The translations under genes and the position numbers were made by a program. Below, one piece after another: positions 1 through 6,986 of a DNA stretch of 36,901 bases (position 1 is the first letter of the stretch; every line of letters begins with the position of its first letter). Location of the stretch: the NCBI RefSeq assembly GCF_029238095.1, contig NZ_JAQWGS010000007.1, positions 1 through 36,901 on the forward strand, given 5' to 3'. This stretch comes from Lacinutrix sp. (lineage in GTDB: Bacteria > Bacteroidota > Bacteroidia > Flavobacteriales > Flavobacteriaceae). The notes under the pieces are model-generated. The model worked only from the letters and a program-made list of their open reading frames with translations, did not search any database and had not been told where the DNA came from.

Positions 1-128
1 GAAAACTCAAATGAAAATTGTTTTTTAGAAGGGCTATGGGTATCAAGGTTTGAAGACTTATTACCACAACTAGGGCAAAAGTTTTCATTTCCAGTTAAGC
101 TGTAACCACATGATGCGCAAAACCCCAT
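1..128 (-). CDS. Zinc-ribbon protein, N-terminal part only
   Basis: The gene starts at the ATG read from 128 and runs off the left edge, so only about 42 residues are visible. The protein begins MGFCASCGYSLTGNENFCPS and continues with CG, giving two CxxC pairs spaced as in a small zinc ribbon (DZANK/zf-ribbon type), followed by a polar stretch rich in Ser and Lys. It starts 12 bases after the stop of the gene at 141-500 on the same strand, so the two are probably co-transcribed. The same type of zinc ribbon recurs in the genes at 6346-6969 and 6987-8294, which ties this fragment to that cluster. What follows the ribbon cannot be seen. Confidence 0.75.
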   Translation of the reverse strand, partial: MGFCASCGYSLTGNENFCPSCGNKSSNLDTHSPSKKQFSFEF

Positions 129-140
129 TACAACTATATA

Positions 141-500
141 TTATTGTCTTGAAGCTTTTCCCAAGCTCAAGCCATTGTCCATTAGTGTTTTTGCAGATTT
201 ATCTTTAATTTGAACCTTTACCCCGTAGGTATTTTCAAACAAATCCTCTACATCACCAACTTTCATTGTGCCTTTGATTTTAACATCATCCTTTGATGTT
301 GTGTCAATTTTTTTTGTTGTTTTTTTATTAAGTGCAGCCAATGTTAAATCTCCATCAGCAATCATATTTCCTTTGTAAAAAACTAAAGAAAGATTAAATG
401 AGGATTTAAAATCCTTTGAAATAGTTTTTAATTTTTTGTTTGGCGCAATTGAAAATTCTGCGTTATTGAAATGATCTTTTATTGAATCAAATAGTCCCAT
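141..500 (-). CDS. Small two-repeat protein, paralogue of the next gene
   Basis: A 119-residue soluble protein of unknown function. After a short N-terminal helix-like segment (residues 1-14) it holds two copies of one unit: residues about 16-62 and about 72-117. Each copy reads beta strand, amphipathic helix ending in F, hydrophobic strand, then a K/D-rich turn with an (A/M)D motif (MIADGDLTL in copy one, TLMDNGLSL in copy two). The gene at 561-866 has the same two-unit layout, so the pair arose by internal duplication followed by gene duplication. Similar small proteins of Bacteroidota occur near TerB and SPFH genes, to my recollection. No catalytic residues are evident; a binding or scaffold role is a guess. 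An intrinsic terminator at 522-550 separates it from the gene upstream. Confidence 0.75.
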   Translation of the reverse strand: MGLFDSIKDHFNNAEFSIAPNKKLKTISKDFKSSFNLSLVFYKGNMIADGDLTLAALNKKTTKKIDTTSKDDVKIKGTMKVGDVEDLFENTYGVKVQIKDKSAKTLMDNGLSLGKASRQ

Positions 501-521
501 GAGTTTTTTATCTATTAAAAA

Positions 522-550
522 AATCAGCAGATTTTGTAAATCTGCTGATT
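522..550 (-). terminator. Intrinsic terminator after the 561-866 gene
   Basis: A perfect 13-bp stem (AATCAGCAGATTT / AAATCTGCTGATT) closes a 3-base loop and is followed, on the minus strand, by a run of seven T. It lies 10 bases after the stop of the 561-866 gene and 22 bases before the start of the 141-500 gene. The two paralogues are therefore at least partly separated in transcription. Confidence 0.85.
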
Positions 551-560
551 AATGAATGAA

Positions 561-866
561 TTATAATTTCCCTGCTTGAGTTAGGGTCATGCTATTGTCT
601 GCTAATTTTGTGTCATCAGCATTAGATATTTGAGCTTTAATACCAAATGTTTCCTTAAAATAACGCTCCACATTTTCTACACGACTTCTTGCTCCAAGTT
701 CCAACTCTCCACCAGCATCATCGGTTTTTGATAATTCACTAATTTTTGTTTTTTCGTCTGCAAATTGATTGCCTTTGTAAAGACGAATGTTACAATTAAA
801 CTCTTCACTAAATTGTCTTTTAATACTTTTTACAGTACTTGCTTTTGTTACTCTAATTGTTGCCAT
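561..866 (-). CDS. Small two-repeat protein, paralogue of the 141-500 gene
   Basis: A 101-residue cytoplasmic protein made almost entirely of two tandem units: residues about 2-48 and about 53-100. Aligned positions include TVKSIKRQFSEEF with RVENVERYFKETF, then CNIRLYKGNQFADEKTKISE with IKAQISNADDTKLADNSMTL. Each unit looks like strand-helix-strand with a conserved (F/L)AD turn. The 141-500 gene downstream has the same architecture and clear similarity, for example FYKGNMIADGDLTL. Function is unknown. The neighbours (TerB-like, SPFH and zinc-ribbon genes) suggest an accessory role in a membrane-stress or conflict locus, which is inference only. The start at ATG 866 fits the first strand directly. 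Confidence 0.8.
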   Translation of the reverse strand: MATIRVTKASTVKSIKRQFSEEFNCNIRLYKGNQFADEKTKISELSKTDDAGGELELGARSRVENVERYFKETFGIKAQISNADDTKLADNSMTLTQAGKL

Positions 867-935
867 AATTAATATTATAAATTTTGCTTACTCCTTTTTT
901 TAGTTGTTTTTCAGCTTATTCCAACTGTTTTTAAA

Positions 936-1157
936 TTATTTTACATGATCAATAATGTATGCTAGTAATTCTGCATACCGGTCTTTCAGTTCGATGTAAA
1001 TTCCATATTCTAAAACCAAATCTTTCTTTTTTGACATAGAAATGTTTTCGCTTTCTTGCAAATTAAATTGGGTTTTTATTGCTTCGTACATTGCTTTTGT
1101 TTTTCCAGTATTACTCTTTACCCAAATTTTCATTCCCAATGCTTTGTACGTCTTCAT
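936..1157 (-). CDS. Small protein of unknown function
   Basis: A charged protein of about 73 residues with no signal peptide or membrane segment. It begins with a short strand-like segment (MKIWVKSNTGKTK) and continues with helix-forming sequence ending in LAYIIDHVK. Three starts are possible: TTG at 1178, ATG at 1157 and ATG at 1133. I chose 1157; the 1133 ATG follows a GGGA stretch and would give 65 residues. It is not clearly related to the two-repeat proteins downstream. The order and strand suggest it belongs with the 561-2803 genes. I do not recognise the family. Confidence 0.5.
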   Translation of the reverse strand: MKTYKALGMKIWVKSNTGKTKAMYEAIKTQFNLQESENISMSKKKDLVLEYGIYIELKDRYAELLAYIIDHVK

Positions 1158-1215
1158 ACCAAAGTGGAATATTTTCAAGTAAACTTAGTAAATAGTTTTT
1201 ACATTTCATAATTAT

Positions 1216-1227
1216 GCTGATATCAGC
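1216..1227. repeat. 12-bp perfect palindrome
   Basis: GCTGATATCAGC is a perfect palindrome in the non-coding stretch between the 936-1157 gene and the truncated ORF at 1331-1417. It could be an operator half-site pair or chance. No T run follows it, so it is not a terminator. Apart from the truncated ORF, I see nothing else in the gap from 1158 to 1447. Confidence 0.3.
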
Positions 1228-1330
1228 TTTTGTTTTAAATATTCATGTCTTCTTTTATGAACTTTATTGCACTTGTTTTTTCTTCCATTTTTATTAAATT
1301 TAAAAGGTTAAAATTAATAAAAACTATATA

Positions 1331-1417
1331 CTAGAGTTTTATACTAAACAGTCCACTTTGGTTTGACGGATTACAACCTACGCCTTCTACTGTGTATTTT
1401 GTATAATCTCTAGCCAT
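1331..1417 (-). pseudogene. Truncated 28-codon copy of the TerB-like gene start
   Basis: An ATG at 1417 opens a 28-codon ORF whose first 14 residues read MARDYTKYTVEGVG. The TerB-like gene at 1976-2803 begins MAKDYTKYTVEGVG. The DNA match is exact over 35 bases (1375-1409 against 2761-2795). After residue 14 the similarity stops and the frame reads into 14 unrelated residues before TAG. This is most simply the remnant of a duplicated gene, lost by deletion after codon 14. An alternative is a short functional peptide sharing the N-terminal segment. Confidence 0.6.
1375..1409 (-). repeat. 35-bp perfect direct repeat, copy 1
   Basis: Exact copy of 2761-2795, in the same orientation and the same reading frame, encoding DYTKYTVEGVG. 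It lies 1386 bases from its partner, with the 175-aa gene and nearly all of the TerB-like gene between them. Recombination between the copies would delete both. Confidence 0.85.
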
Positions 1418-1447
1418 AATATTTTGTCTATTTTTTTGTTTTAAAAT

Positions 1448-1975
1448 TTATTCAATTGTGCATTCATAAGTGTCTTTTATGTTGGAAGCAACTTCAGAAA
1501 AATTAATAACTCCTTTGCCTGGCAACAATATCAAAGAGGCAAATCCTGGTTCGCCAGAATTAATAGCTTCAATCAAATTATTTAAACGAACAAAAACTAA
1601 ATCGCTCAATTTAAATTCATTTTCAACTTCTAATGCTGCTTTTAAGTGCCATTTACCATACTTTATAGTTACATCACCTTCGCTTTTTAAATTACAATAG
1701 GCATAAGGTATGGTTATAGTATCTCCGGATTCTGTTTTAACAGAACAAGAGCCCACATAATCTATTAAATAATAGTTTGGCATAATAGCTGGTTTATAGA
1801 TGCCATTATCCAAATCAGTTTCGTCTTCGTCTACTGTAAACTCTCCAAAGCGTTTATTGATAACTAGTTCATTATCTACCTTTACTTTTATAATATTATC
1901 TACATCCCAACTAAATTCTTCATTATCCCAATCTTGATACATGGAACCTAATACTTCAATTTCTAATTTCTTCAT
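1448..1975 (-). CDS. Hypothetical acidic protein, 175 aa
   Basis: A soluble, acidic protein (175 residues) with no signal peptide, membrane helix or cysteine motif that I can assign. The first half is strand-rich (KKLEIEVLGSMYQDWD, IIKVKVDNELVINKRFGEF), suggesting a beta-sandwich-like fold; the C-terminal third is more helical (LSDLVFVRLNNLIEAI). Its ATG directly follows the TAA of the TerB-like gene with no base between, so the two are almost certainly translated from one message and probably act together. I do not recognise the family. Confidence 0.75.
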   Translation of the reverse strand: MKKLEIEVLGSMYQDWDNEEFSWDVDNIIKVKVDNELVINKRFGEFTVDEDETDLDNGIYKPAIMPNYYLIDYVGSCSVKTESGDTITIPYAYCNLKSEGDVTIKYGKWHLKAALEVENEFKLSDLVFVRLNNLIEAINSGEPGFASLILLPGKGVINFSEVASNIKDTYECTIE

Positions 1976-2803
1976 TTATTCTTCTATTGTTAAACCTGCA
2001 TTATCTAATACCTGTCTTATAGGATAAGCCGCACCATCATAAATATTATTTGCCACTAACAATAGTGTTACATATTCATTTTTAGCGATTAAATTATCTT
2101 GAGCACAAATTTGCATTAGAATTTGAATGAATCTTGATTTTTGTGCATTATCAAGATGCGTACCTAGATAATTGATAGCGTTTACTAGTAGAGTATTATG
2201 TCTACCCATTTTAGAATACATCTGAGACATTGTATCTACGTGATCCCAAATATCACGAACTTCTATGCCTTGTTCGTCATATTCATCAAAAGCGACTTGC
2301 ATCCAGTTTAATTCGCCTTCAATAACTTCTCCATCTGCCAGCATGGTGTGTCTTATTACAAATGCTAAAGCATGTGGCAATTTCCAATTTGGGGAACCTT
2401 CTATGATATCGTCTTCAGTTGTGTTCTCTACTGGAGCTTCTTCACTTTCATTGGTAGTCTCATCACCTACGGTAGTGATTACATAGCCCAACGTTCCTGC
2501 ATGTAGCAAGAAATTAGATAAATTTTCTTTTCCCCATTGGTTACAAACGGCTATTTCTGTACCATCAGATAATGTTATTGGTTCTTTTACGTAATAATTT
2601 CGCTCGTTCTTTGCGTCAATTTCGTTTAGTGCTTTACAAACGCCTTTTCCGCCTTGTAAATCGTCAAACCAAGTTTCTAAAAATGCTTGATAAGTGCCTT
2701 CGAAACTACTAGCGTGATGTTCAACAATTTTTTGAACTAATCGCGCCTTGTTTAAATTTGAACCTACGCCTTCTACTGTGTATTTTGTATAATCTTTTGC
2801 CAT
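1976..2803 (-). CDS. TerB-like domain protein
   Basis: A 275-residue cytoplasmic protein. The N-terminal part (1-115) is unassigned; an acidic linker rich in E/D/T (about 113-137) follows; the C-terminal part (about 140-275) looks like a TerB/DjlA-N type helical domain, with the signature LADGEVIEGELNWMQ near residues 155-170, where the family has an acidic ADGxxxxxE motif able to bind metal. TerB domains are known from tellurite-resistance and stress loci and act as membrane- or metal-linked adaptors. The gene abuts the 175-aa gene with no spacer and starts 10 bases after the nuclease-like gene. Its first codons are duplicated at 1375-1409. The TerB call is by motif and helical pattern only. 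Confidence 0.65.
   Translation of the reverse strand: MAKDYTKYTVEGVGSNLNKARLVQKIVEHHASSFEGTYQAFLETWFDDLQGGKGVCKALNEIDAKNERNYYVKEPITLSDGTEIAVCNQWGKENLSNFLLHAGTLGYVITTVGDETTNESEEAPVENTTEDDIIEGSPNWKLPHALAFVIRHTMLADGEVIEGELNWMQVAFDEYDEQGIEVRDIWDHVDTMSQMYSKMGRHNTLLVNAINYLGTHLDNAQKSRFIQILMQICAQDNLIAKNEYVTLLLVANNIYDGAAYPIRQVLDNAGLTIEE
2761..2795 (-). repeat. 35-bp perfect direct repeat, copy 2
   Basis: Codons 3-14 of the TerB-like gene; identical to 1375-1409 over 35 bases. The flanks on both sides diverge at once. Confidence 0.85.
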
Positions 2804-2812
2804 TTTATTTTA

Positions 2813-4105
2813 TTAATTATTGTTTTTTAGTTTATCGTTTAGCAGATCTTTAAAATTATGTTGTGATAAAGAATTTACTAAGGTTTTTATTTCTGATTTG
2901 AATATACTCTCTAAGTCTGTCTTGTTTGTAAATGAAAAGTTATTAATCAAATAGCTGCAAAAAGACTTAGAGGTGCTTTTATTAAACTTTAGCTTATTAT
3001 TTTTATCTCGACATTTATCCAGTGTCTCTTCTCCAAAAATAGTCCTAAGTATTCCTATAGAATCCTTTGTTCCTCCCACTGCATTATGATACTCTTCTTT
3101 GCCAGCTTCTTTAATTAAACCTGTCTTGTAAACCACATCAGCAAAATATAATTTGAACTTACCCTTATCGGTTTTGTTCTGCTCAAATTGAAATCCAATT
3201 CTAAAATCAATTGGTTTTTTACTATTAAAAATCTTAGGATTAGGATTTTGTAAACTAGCAGTGGTAAACACTTCTAATAAAAAGCCTCCATTATTTCCCG
3301 TGTCTGTTAAAAATCTTACCTCAAATGGTTCGTTTGGGTGTGCCTTTTCTACGAAATTTCTTAATTCATCTGCTACAGCTTCAAAATGCAAGCGTAGTCC
3401 GTACTTTTTTAAAATCGTATTACGCCCTAAACTTTCATTTATCTTATCCGTAGATATGCTCTCGTCTCTAATTATTACTTGGTAGGGAGTGCTTTGATTC
3501 TCACCTAAAAATTGACTTAGAAGATAGTCTCGATAGTCATCAAATATTTTATTACCCGAAGACACGGGCATACTCGTGACAATATGCCAATAGGATATGG
3601 TCCTCCAGAGATTCTTTTCTTCTCTGTTATGATCCCACATATTTTTTTGCTTTTCATCGCTGACGGCAGGTACCAAGAAAAGATACTGCCATTTTACCTT
3701 TTCTCCAGCATTAAATTCTTGTTCTATTTCAGCTTTATTTCTGATTAAATAAAACTGAGTTTGCGACAACTTGGTGTTTTTAGCTATATCACTATATTTC
3801 TCTTCTACTTTTTTGGGATTTACTGCTATAAAATGTTCGTTCGCTTTTATTTTATTCTCTATATGAATGAAGTGATGAGTCTCACACATCTTATAAGACA
3901 CTAAAATGTCCGTGTTATGCCTCTCACAATGCACTTCTGCATCCGTAATGTTAAGAATGTTATCTGGGTTTGCTACTTTCTCTATAAAGTTAAGTAGCAT
4001 CTTTTCTGATGCATTAAATGCCCAACTAATACACTCGCTATGAAATCGCTCCAAATTATGGTGAGCCACAGATTCAAAAAAATTCAGGTCTTTTAATTTG
4101 GACAT
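2813..4105 (-). CDS. PD-(D/E)XK nuclease superfamily protein
   Basis: A protein of 430 residues from the ATG at 4105 (an in-frame TTG at 4114 is a less likely start). The N-terminal 100 residues fit the PDDEXK_4 type of restriction-endonuclease-like fold: ERFHSECISWAF (about 19-30) as the first helix, D66 in TDILVS, and the catalytic pair E83-x-K85 in HIHIENKIKANE, followed by a helix and a SQTQFYLI strand. These are the core D...ExK residues. The remaining 300 residues are unassigned, ending in K/N-rich helices. Such proteins are common in defence islands, often as DNA-degrading effectors; whether this one cuts DNA is untested. It leads the block of nuclease-like, TerB-like and 175-aa genes (gaps of 10 and 0 bases). 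Confidence 0.75.
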   Translation of the reverse strand: MSKLKDLNFFESVAHHNLERFHSECISWAFNASEKMLLNFIEKVANPDNILNITDAEVHCERHNTDILVSYKMCETHHFIHIENKIKANEHFIAVNPKKVEEKYSDIAKNTKLSQTQFYLIRNKAEIEQEFNAGEKVKWQYLFLVPAVSDEKQKNMWDHNREEKNLWRTISYWHIVTSMPVSSGNKIFDDYRDYLLSQFLGENQSTPYQVIIRDESISTDKINESLGRNTILKKYGLRLHFEAVADELRNFVEKAHPNEPFEVRFLTDTGNNGGFLLEVFTTASLQNPNPKIFNSKKPIDFRIGFQFEQNKTDKGKFKLYFADVVYKTGLIKEAGKEEYHNAVGGTKDSIGILRTIFGEETLDKCRDKNNKLKFNKSTSKSFCSYLINNFSFTNKTDLESIFKSEIKTLVNSLSQHNFKDLLNDKLKNNN

Positions 4106-4264
4106 ATTTTGCAACTATTATTTAGCGGAATATGATAAGCCTTCACTCTGCACTAGAAAATTGAATAAATCCTATATTATGCAATTGGCAAAGTCTTTGG
4201 TTATTAATAATTTGTATGATGATTTTTCTTATTTTCACAAAAATATATTTTAAATTTTGTAATA

Positions 4265-4297
4265 TTGATTCATAATTGATTCATAATTGATTCATAA
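4265..4297. repeat. Three tandem copies of an 11-bp unit at a gene start
   Basis: TTGATTCATAA is repeated exactly three times at 4265-4275, 4276-4286 and 4287-4297. The third copy holds the TTG start codon of the gene at 4287-5567. The unit length matches about one helical turn, so all copies face the same side of DNA, as expected of an operator for autoregulation. The copies also give three TTG codons in three frames, so loss or gain of a copy would not keep any upstream frame. Confidence 0.8.
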
Positions 4298-5567
4298 TAC
4301 AAAACTTTTGATAGATATTTTAAAAAAAAGAATTGAGGGAAAAATTGGAAAACCAGTCAAAACTCGAGGCGATTGTGAATTGGTTTCGAATGCTGTTTTA
4401 GAAACGCTAGACATAGATATTAGTTACAGTACCATTAAACGATTGTATGGCTTAGCTCCTTACACCAAACCAAACAGCAAAACCACAAACACCTTAGCTC
4501 AATTTGTAGGGTATAAAAACTATGCTCATTTTTCTCAAAACTATCGATATAAGGATAAAATTGATCTATCTCAACTCACTTACAAAGCCGTTTCAATTGG
4601 AAATGAACAAGCGATCCTAGAGTTGATTATAGAAACTAAAAAAAGTTCTGAAAATTTTATAAGGTTTATTGTCTTACTTACAAGAGAGTTATTTCACAAC
4701 AAAAACTATAGGTTATTGGATGAAATATTTAAATTAAAAGCATTAAACTTTAATAGCTTTTCGTATACAGAAGTCTTATACTTGGGAAACTCCATCGGCC
4801 TCTTACTTCGAAAACAAGCGGAAATCGACCCTATATTGCTGAACAATACAAATTTTCTGAGCTGTGTCTATTTAACTTTTGTAGATTACTCTAATCTTAA
4901 TGGATTTTATGGGGAATGGACCGAAATCATTAACGTAAATCAACCTAAAAAAGAGATTGCCTTATTTACAGGTTCATTACTTGAGTTTAGGAATTTTTTA
5001 AATAATAAAAAGCTTAAAGAACTGGATGAAGATTTAATTTATAATAAAGAATTACACCCTATTTTATGCAGTCGTTTGTTAGCCTCAAAACTATTGGTTA
5101 ATGACAACGGTAATTCGATAAATACATCCCAAATTTTAGATAGTTATTTTGAAGTACACTCAAAAAAATCAAGTTTAGTAGATTATTCTTATGAGTTGTT
5201 TACAACAGCCATTTTAACCAAAAATTATGTGCTAATGAAATATCTTATTGAAAAAACTAATTTGAATACAACTATTGAATTTTACTATCAAAAATCCCAT
5301 TTAAACTCCTATTATTTAATGTCTATTTTTTATTTTAAATATACACAAAACAGCGTAGAAGAAAAGAGACACAATCGTCTATTTAGTATAAATGATTGCA
5401 TGTATAGTTATGAAGATTTTATCACAATCTTATATCATATTTATGTGTTTGGATCGACTAAGATAGGTTCAAAAAAAGACCGCATAAAAAAGGAATATAT
5501 CCAATTAAGCAAACAATTAAACTACCCCTACTTTTCAGAAAGCTATTTGCTGAATTATTTTGATTAA
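4287..5567 (+). CDS. Putative DNA-binding protein with Bacteroidota-type HTH N terminus
   Basis: A 426-residue protein and the only plus-strand gene in this region. Residues about 5-85 resemble the N-terminal DNA-binding-like module seen in many Flavobacteriia proteins: KTRGDCELVS (25-34), then ISYSTIKRLYGL (45-56) and a helix TTNTLAQFVGYKNYAHF (66-82). The remaining 340 residues are alpha-helical, rich in Asn, Lys, Tyr and Leu, and could be helical repeats; no catalytic motif is visible. No ATG precedes the conserved region, so the TTG at 4287, or one at 4308, must be the start. It diverges from the nuclease-like gene across 181 bases and starts within a triple 11-bp repeat, which suggests a regulator controlling its own promoter. 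Function is inferred from the N terminus only. Confidence 0.7.
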   Translation: MIHNTKLLIDILKKRIEGKIGKPVKTRGDCELVSNAVLETLDIDISYSTIKRLYGLAPYTKPNSKTTNTLAQFVGYKNYAHFSQNYRYKDKIDLSQLTYKAVSIGNEQAILELIIETKKSSENFIRFIVLLTRELFHNKNYRLLDEIFKLKALNFNSFSYTEVLYLGNSIGLLLRKQAEIDPILLNNTNFLSCVYLTFVDYSNLNGFYGEWTEIINVNQPKKEIALFTGSLLEFRNFLNNKKLKELDEDLIYNKELHPILCSRLLASKLLVNDNGNSINTSQILDSYFEVHSKKSSLVDYSYELFTTAILTKNYVLMKYLIEKTNLNTTIEFYYQKSHLNSYYLMSIFYFKYTQNSVEEKRHNRLFSINDCMYSYEDFITILYHIYVFGSTKIGSKKDRIKKEYIQLSKQLNYPYFSESYLLNYFD

Positions 5568-5572
5568 ATCCA

Positions 5573-5608
5573 CCTAAAAATAATTCGACTTCACTCCACT
5601 ATTCTGCA
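5573..5608. repeat. Dispersed repeat, copy A
   Basis: The core AATTCGACTTCACTCC, preceded by a C/A-rich lead, starts six bases after the stop of the plus-strand gene and just before its terminator hairpin. Similar copies lie at 5663-5700 and 10395-10432. This copy shares the first half of the element but diverges after the core. Confidence 0.55.
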
Positions 5609-5614
5609 CATTAG

Positions 5615-5646
5615 AACCCGCAACCTTTTATGGCTGTGGGTTTTTT
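5615..5646 (+). terminator. Intrinsic terminator of the 4287-5567 gene
   Basis: AACCCGCAACC pairs with GGCTGTGGGTT (one G-T wobble, one mismatch) around a 6-base loop, followed by TTTT on the plus strand. It lies 47 bases after the stop codon. Confidence 0.75.
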
Positions 5647-5662
5647 ATTTTATATAAATCCT

Positions 5663-5700
5663 CACCAAAATAGTTCGACTTCACTCCCTTTGGCTCCAAA
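5663..5700. repeat. Dispersed repeat, copy B
   Basis: Reads CACCAAAATAGTTCGACTTC then ACTCCCTTTGGCTCCA. It is close to copy C at 10395-10432 over its full length (about five differences and one indel) and to copy A over its first 27 bases. Confidence 0.6.
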
Positions 5701-5836
5701 ATTATTTTTAAAAATTATAAGTGTTTATAATTAGTAACTCTCAAATTTTTTCCAGTTGTATGCTTGCTTTCTAAATACTTTGTGCTAAATATTTTTACAA
5801 AATAAATAGTTGCATTTTTCTGTTAGAATCCAAAAG

Positions 5837-6121
5837 TTAATCTTTGGTTAGTGATTCATTTGAGTTTAATATCTTAATTTTAATTATGGCTTTATTAACT
5901 TGTTGCATTACCAAATATCCGATAATAGCAGAAGTAAGCCACTCAATGACTGAAAAAGTAGATTCTTCAACTACCATTTTGTCTGACCAAAAACCCCAAA
6001 GATTCATAATTCCTTTTTCCTCAAAAAATAATAGAACTAATTCAACTGAAATAAGTCCAAGCACCCAACCAATTCCAAAATTTAAAAATTCCTTGGAAAT
6101 ATGTTTAAAAAAAGTTTTCAT
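5837..6121 (-). CDS. Small two-helix membrane protein
   Basis: A protein of 94 residues with two hydrophobic segments, about 15-33 (FGIGWVLGLISVELVLLFF) and about 58-74 (VIEWLTSAIIGYLVMQQV), joined by a loop containing NLWGFWSDK. The basic N terminus (KTFFKHISKEF) and the charged C-terminal tail would both face the cytoplasm by the positive-inside rule. No family is recognised. It lies alone between the zinc-ribbon membrane protein upstream and the plus-strand regulator, tail to tail with the latter. A plus-strand ORF covering the same bases looks like an antisense shadow. Confidence 0.6.
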   Translation of the reverse strand: MKTFFKHISKEFLNFGIGWVLGLISVELVLLFFEEKGIMNLWGFWSDKMVVEESTFSVIEWLTSAIIGYLVMQQVNKAIIKIKILNSNESLTKD

Positions 6122-6345
6122 AATGTGTAGTTTATATAATTATATTTAAATGAATTTGTATGATTTTTGTGTTCATTAACTTGAACTGAAAATATTGGTT
6201 TAACAACGTATTTAGGCATAGAGGCTAGGGTGAAACAGATTAAAGATGAATGTCGAAATTTACATATTAAATATCAAAATTAAGACAAGAAAAATATTCA
6301 ATTTTTCACACATTTTCTGTATTGCATTACTCCAAAAACAAATTA

Positions 6346-6969
6346 TTATTCCTGGAAATAATTTATTAATCCTATTATTACAAATAATAAAACATAGATT
6401 GAAAAAACGATTATTACCCATTTCAATCCTGAATTTTTGTACAGATAATTTACTAGTTTATCTACTACACTATACCTATTTTCTATACCCAACTTATTTT
6501 TTACAACTTTAGATAAATTTAGCCAAGCTAAAGATAAAAGTAACTTGTTTTTATTTTCCTCATCGTCATCCCAAAAAGCTACCTTATTTAACCGGTAGTT
6601 GTTTTTAGCTAATTCTAAAACTTCTTTTAAAAGTTTTGGATTTGTTGGTAAAACAAAATTTGCAACAGCTTTAGCATGAAGTTTATAAACATATTGGCTT
6701 AATTCTTCTTCGTAATCTTCATCCCATTGTTCATAATTTGTAGTGCCAAATATTTTTCCCACTATTCCTTCATTACTGTTGCTGTTTATATTGTCTATTC
6801 TTTCTTGAAATTTTTCTCTTGCTTTAGATTCAATCTCTCTTAGTTCCTGTTCAAACTTATTAACTGGATGCATATCATCATTACTTTGAAATAAACTAAT
6901 TTCTCTACCGCACCATTCACAAATAACATCTTGCTCTTTTACAGGGTTTTTACAATGATTACATTTCAT
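6346..6969 (-). CDS. Zinc-ribbon protein with C-terminal membrane anchor
   Basis: A 207-residue protein. Residues 1-25 form a zinc ribbon with two CxxC pairs (MKCNHCKNP and CEWCGREI). A charged helical region (about 36-70, FEQELREIESKAREKFQERI) may form a coiled coil, then comes a soluble middle with YEQWDEDYEEELSQYVYKLHAKAV, and a single transmembrane helix near the C terminus (about 184-202, WVIIVFSIYVLLFVIIGLI). A cytoplasmic zinc ribbon tethered by one helix resembles YdjG-type proteins that partner SPFH/zinc-ribbon proteins in the Bacillus pspA-ydjGHI locus. It follows the SPFH gene by 17 bases, so co-transcription is likely. Confidence 0.75.
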   Translation of the reverse strand: MKCNHCKNPVKEQDVICEWCGREISLFQSNDDMHPVNKFEQELREIESKAREKFQERIDNINSNSNEGIVGKIFGTTNYEQWDEDYEEELSQYVYKLHAKAVANFVLPTNPKLLKEVLELAKNNYRLNKVAFWDDDEENKNKLLLSLAWLNLSKVVKNKLGIENRYSVVDKLVNYLYKNSGLKWVIIVFSIYVLLFVIIGLINYFQE

Positions 6970-6986
6970 GTCTAGTACTATTTAAT

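Noticed and set aside
1448..2803. Plus-strand ORFs inside the 175-aa and TerB-like genes
   Set aside because: Serine- and proline-rich antisense readings without coherent structure.
4265..4297. CRISPR-like repeat
   Set aside because: Eleven-base units with no spacers; a tandem repeat, not an array.
5844..6149. Plus-strand ORF over the 94-aa membrane protein gene
   Set aside because: Antisense shadow; the minus-strand reading has the coherent two-helix layout.
6246..6512. Plus-strand ORF over the zinc-ribbon membrane protein gene
   Set aside because: Low-complexity Ile/Leu-rich reading, antisense to a gene with a clear zinc ribbon and membrane anchor.
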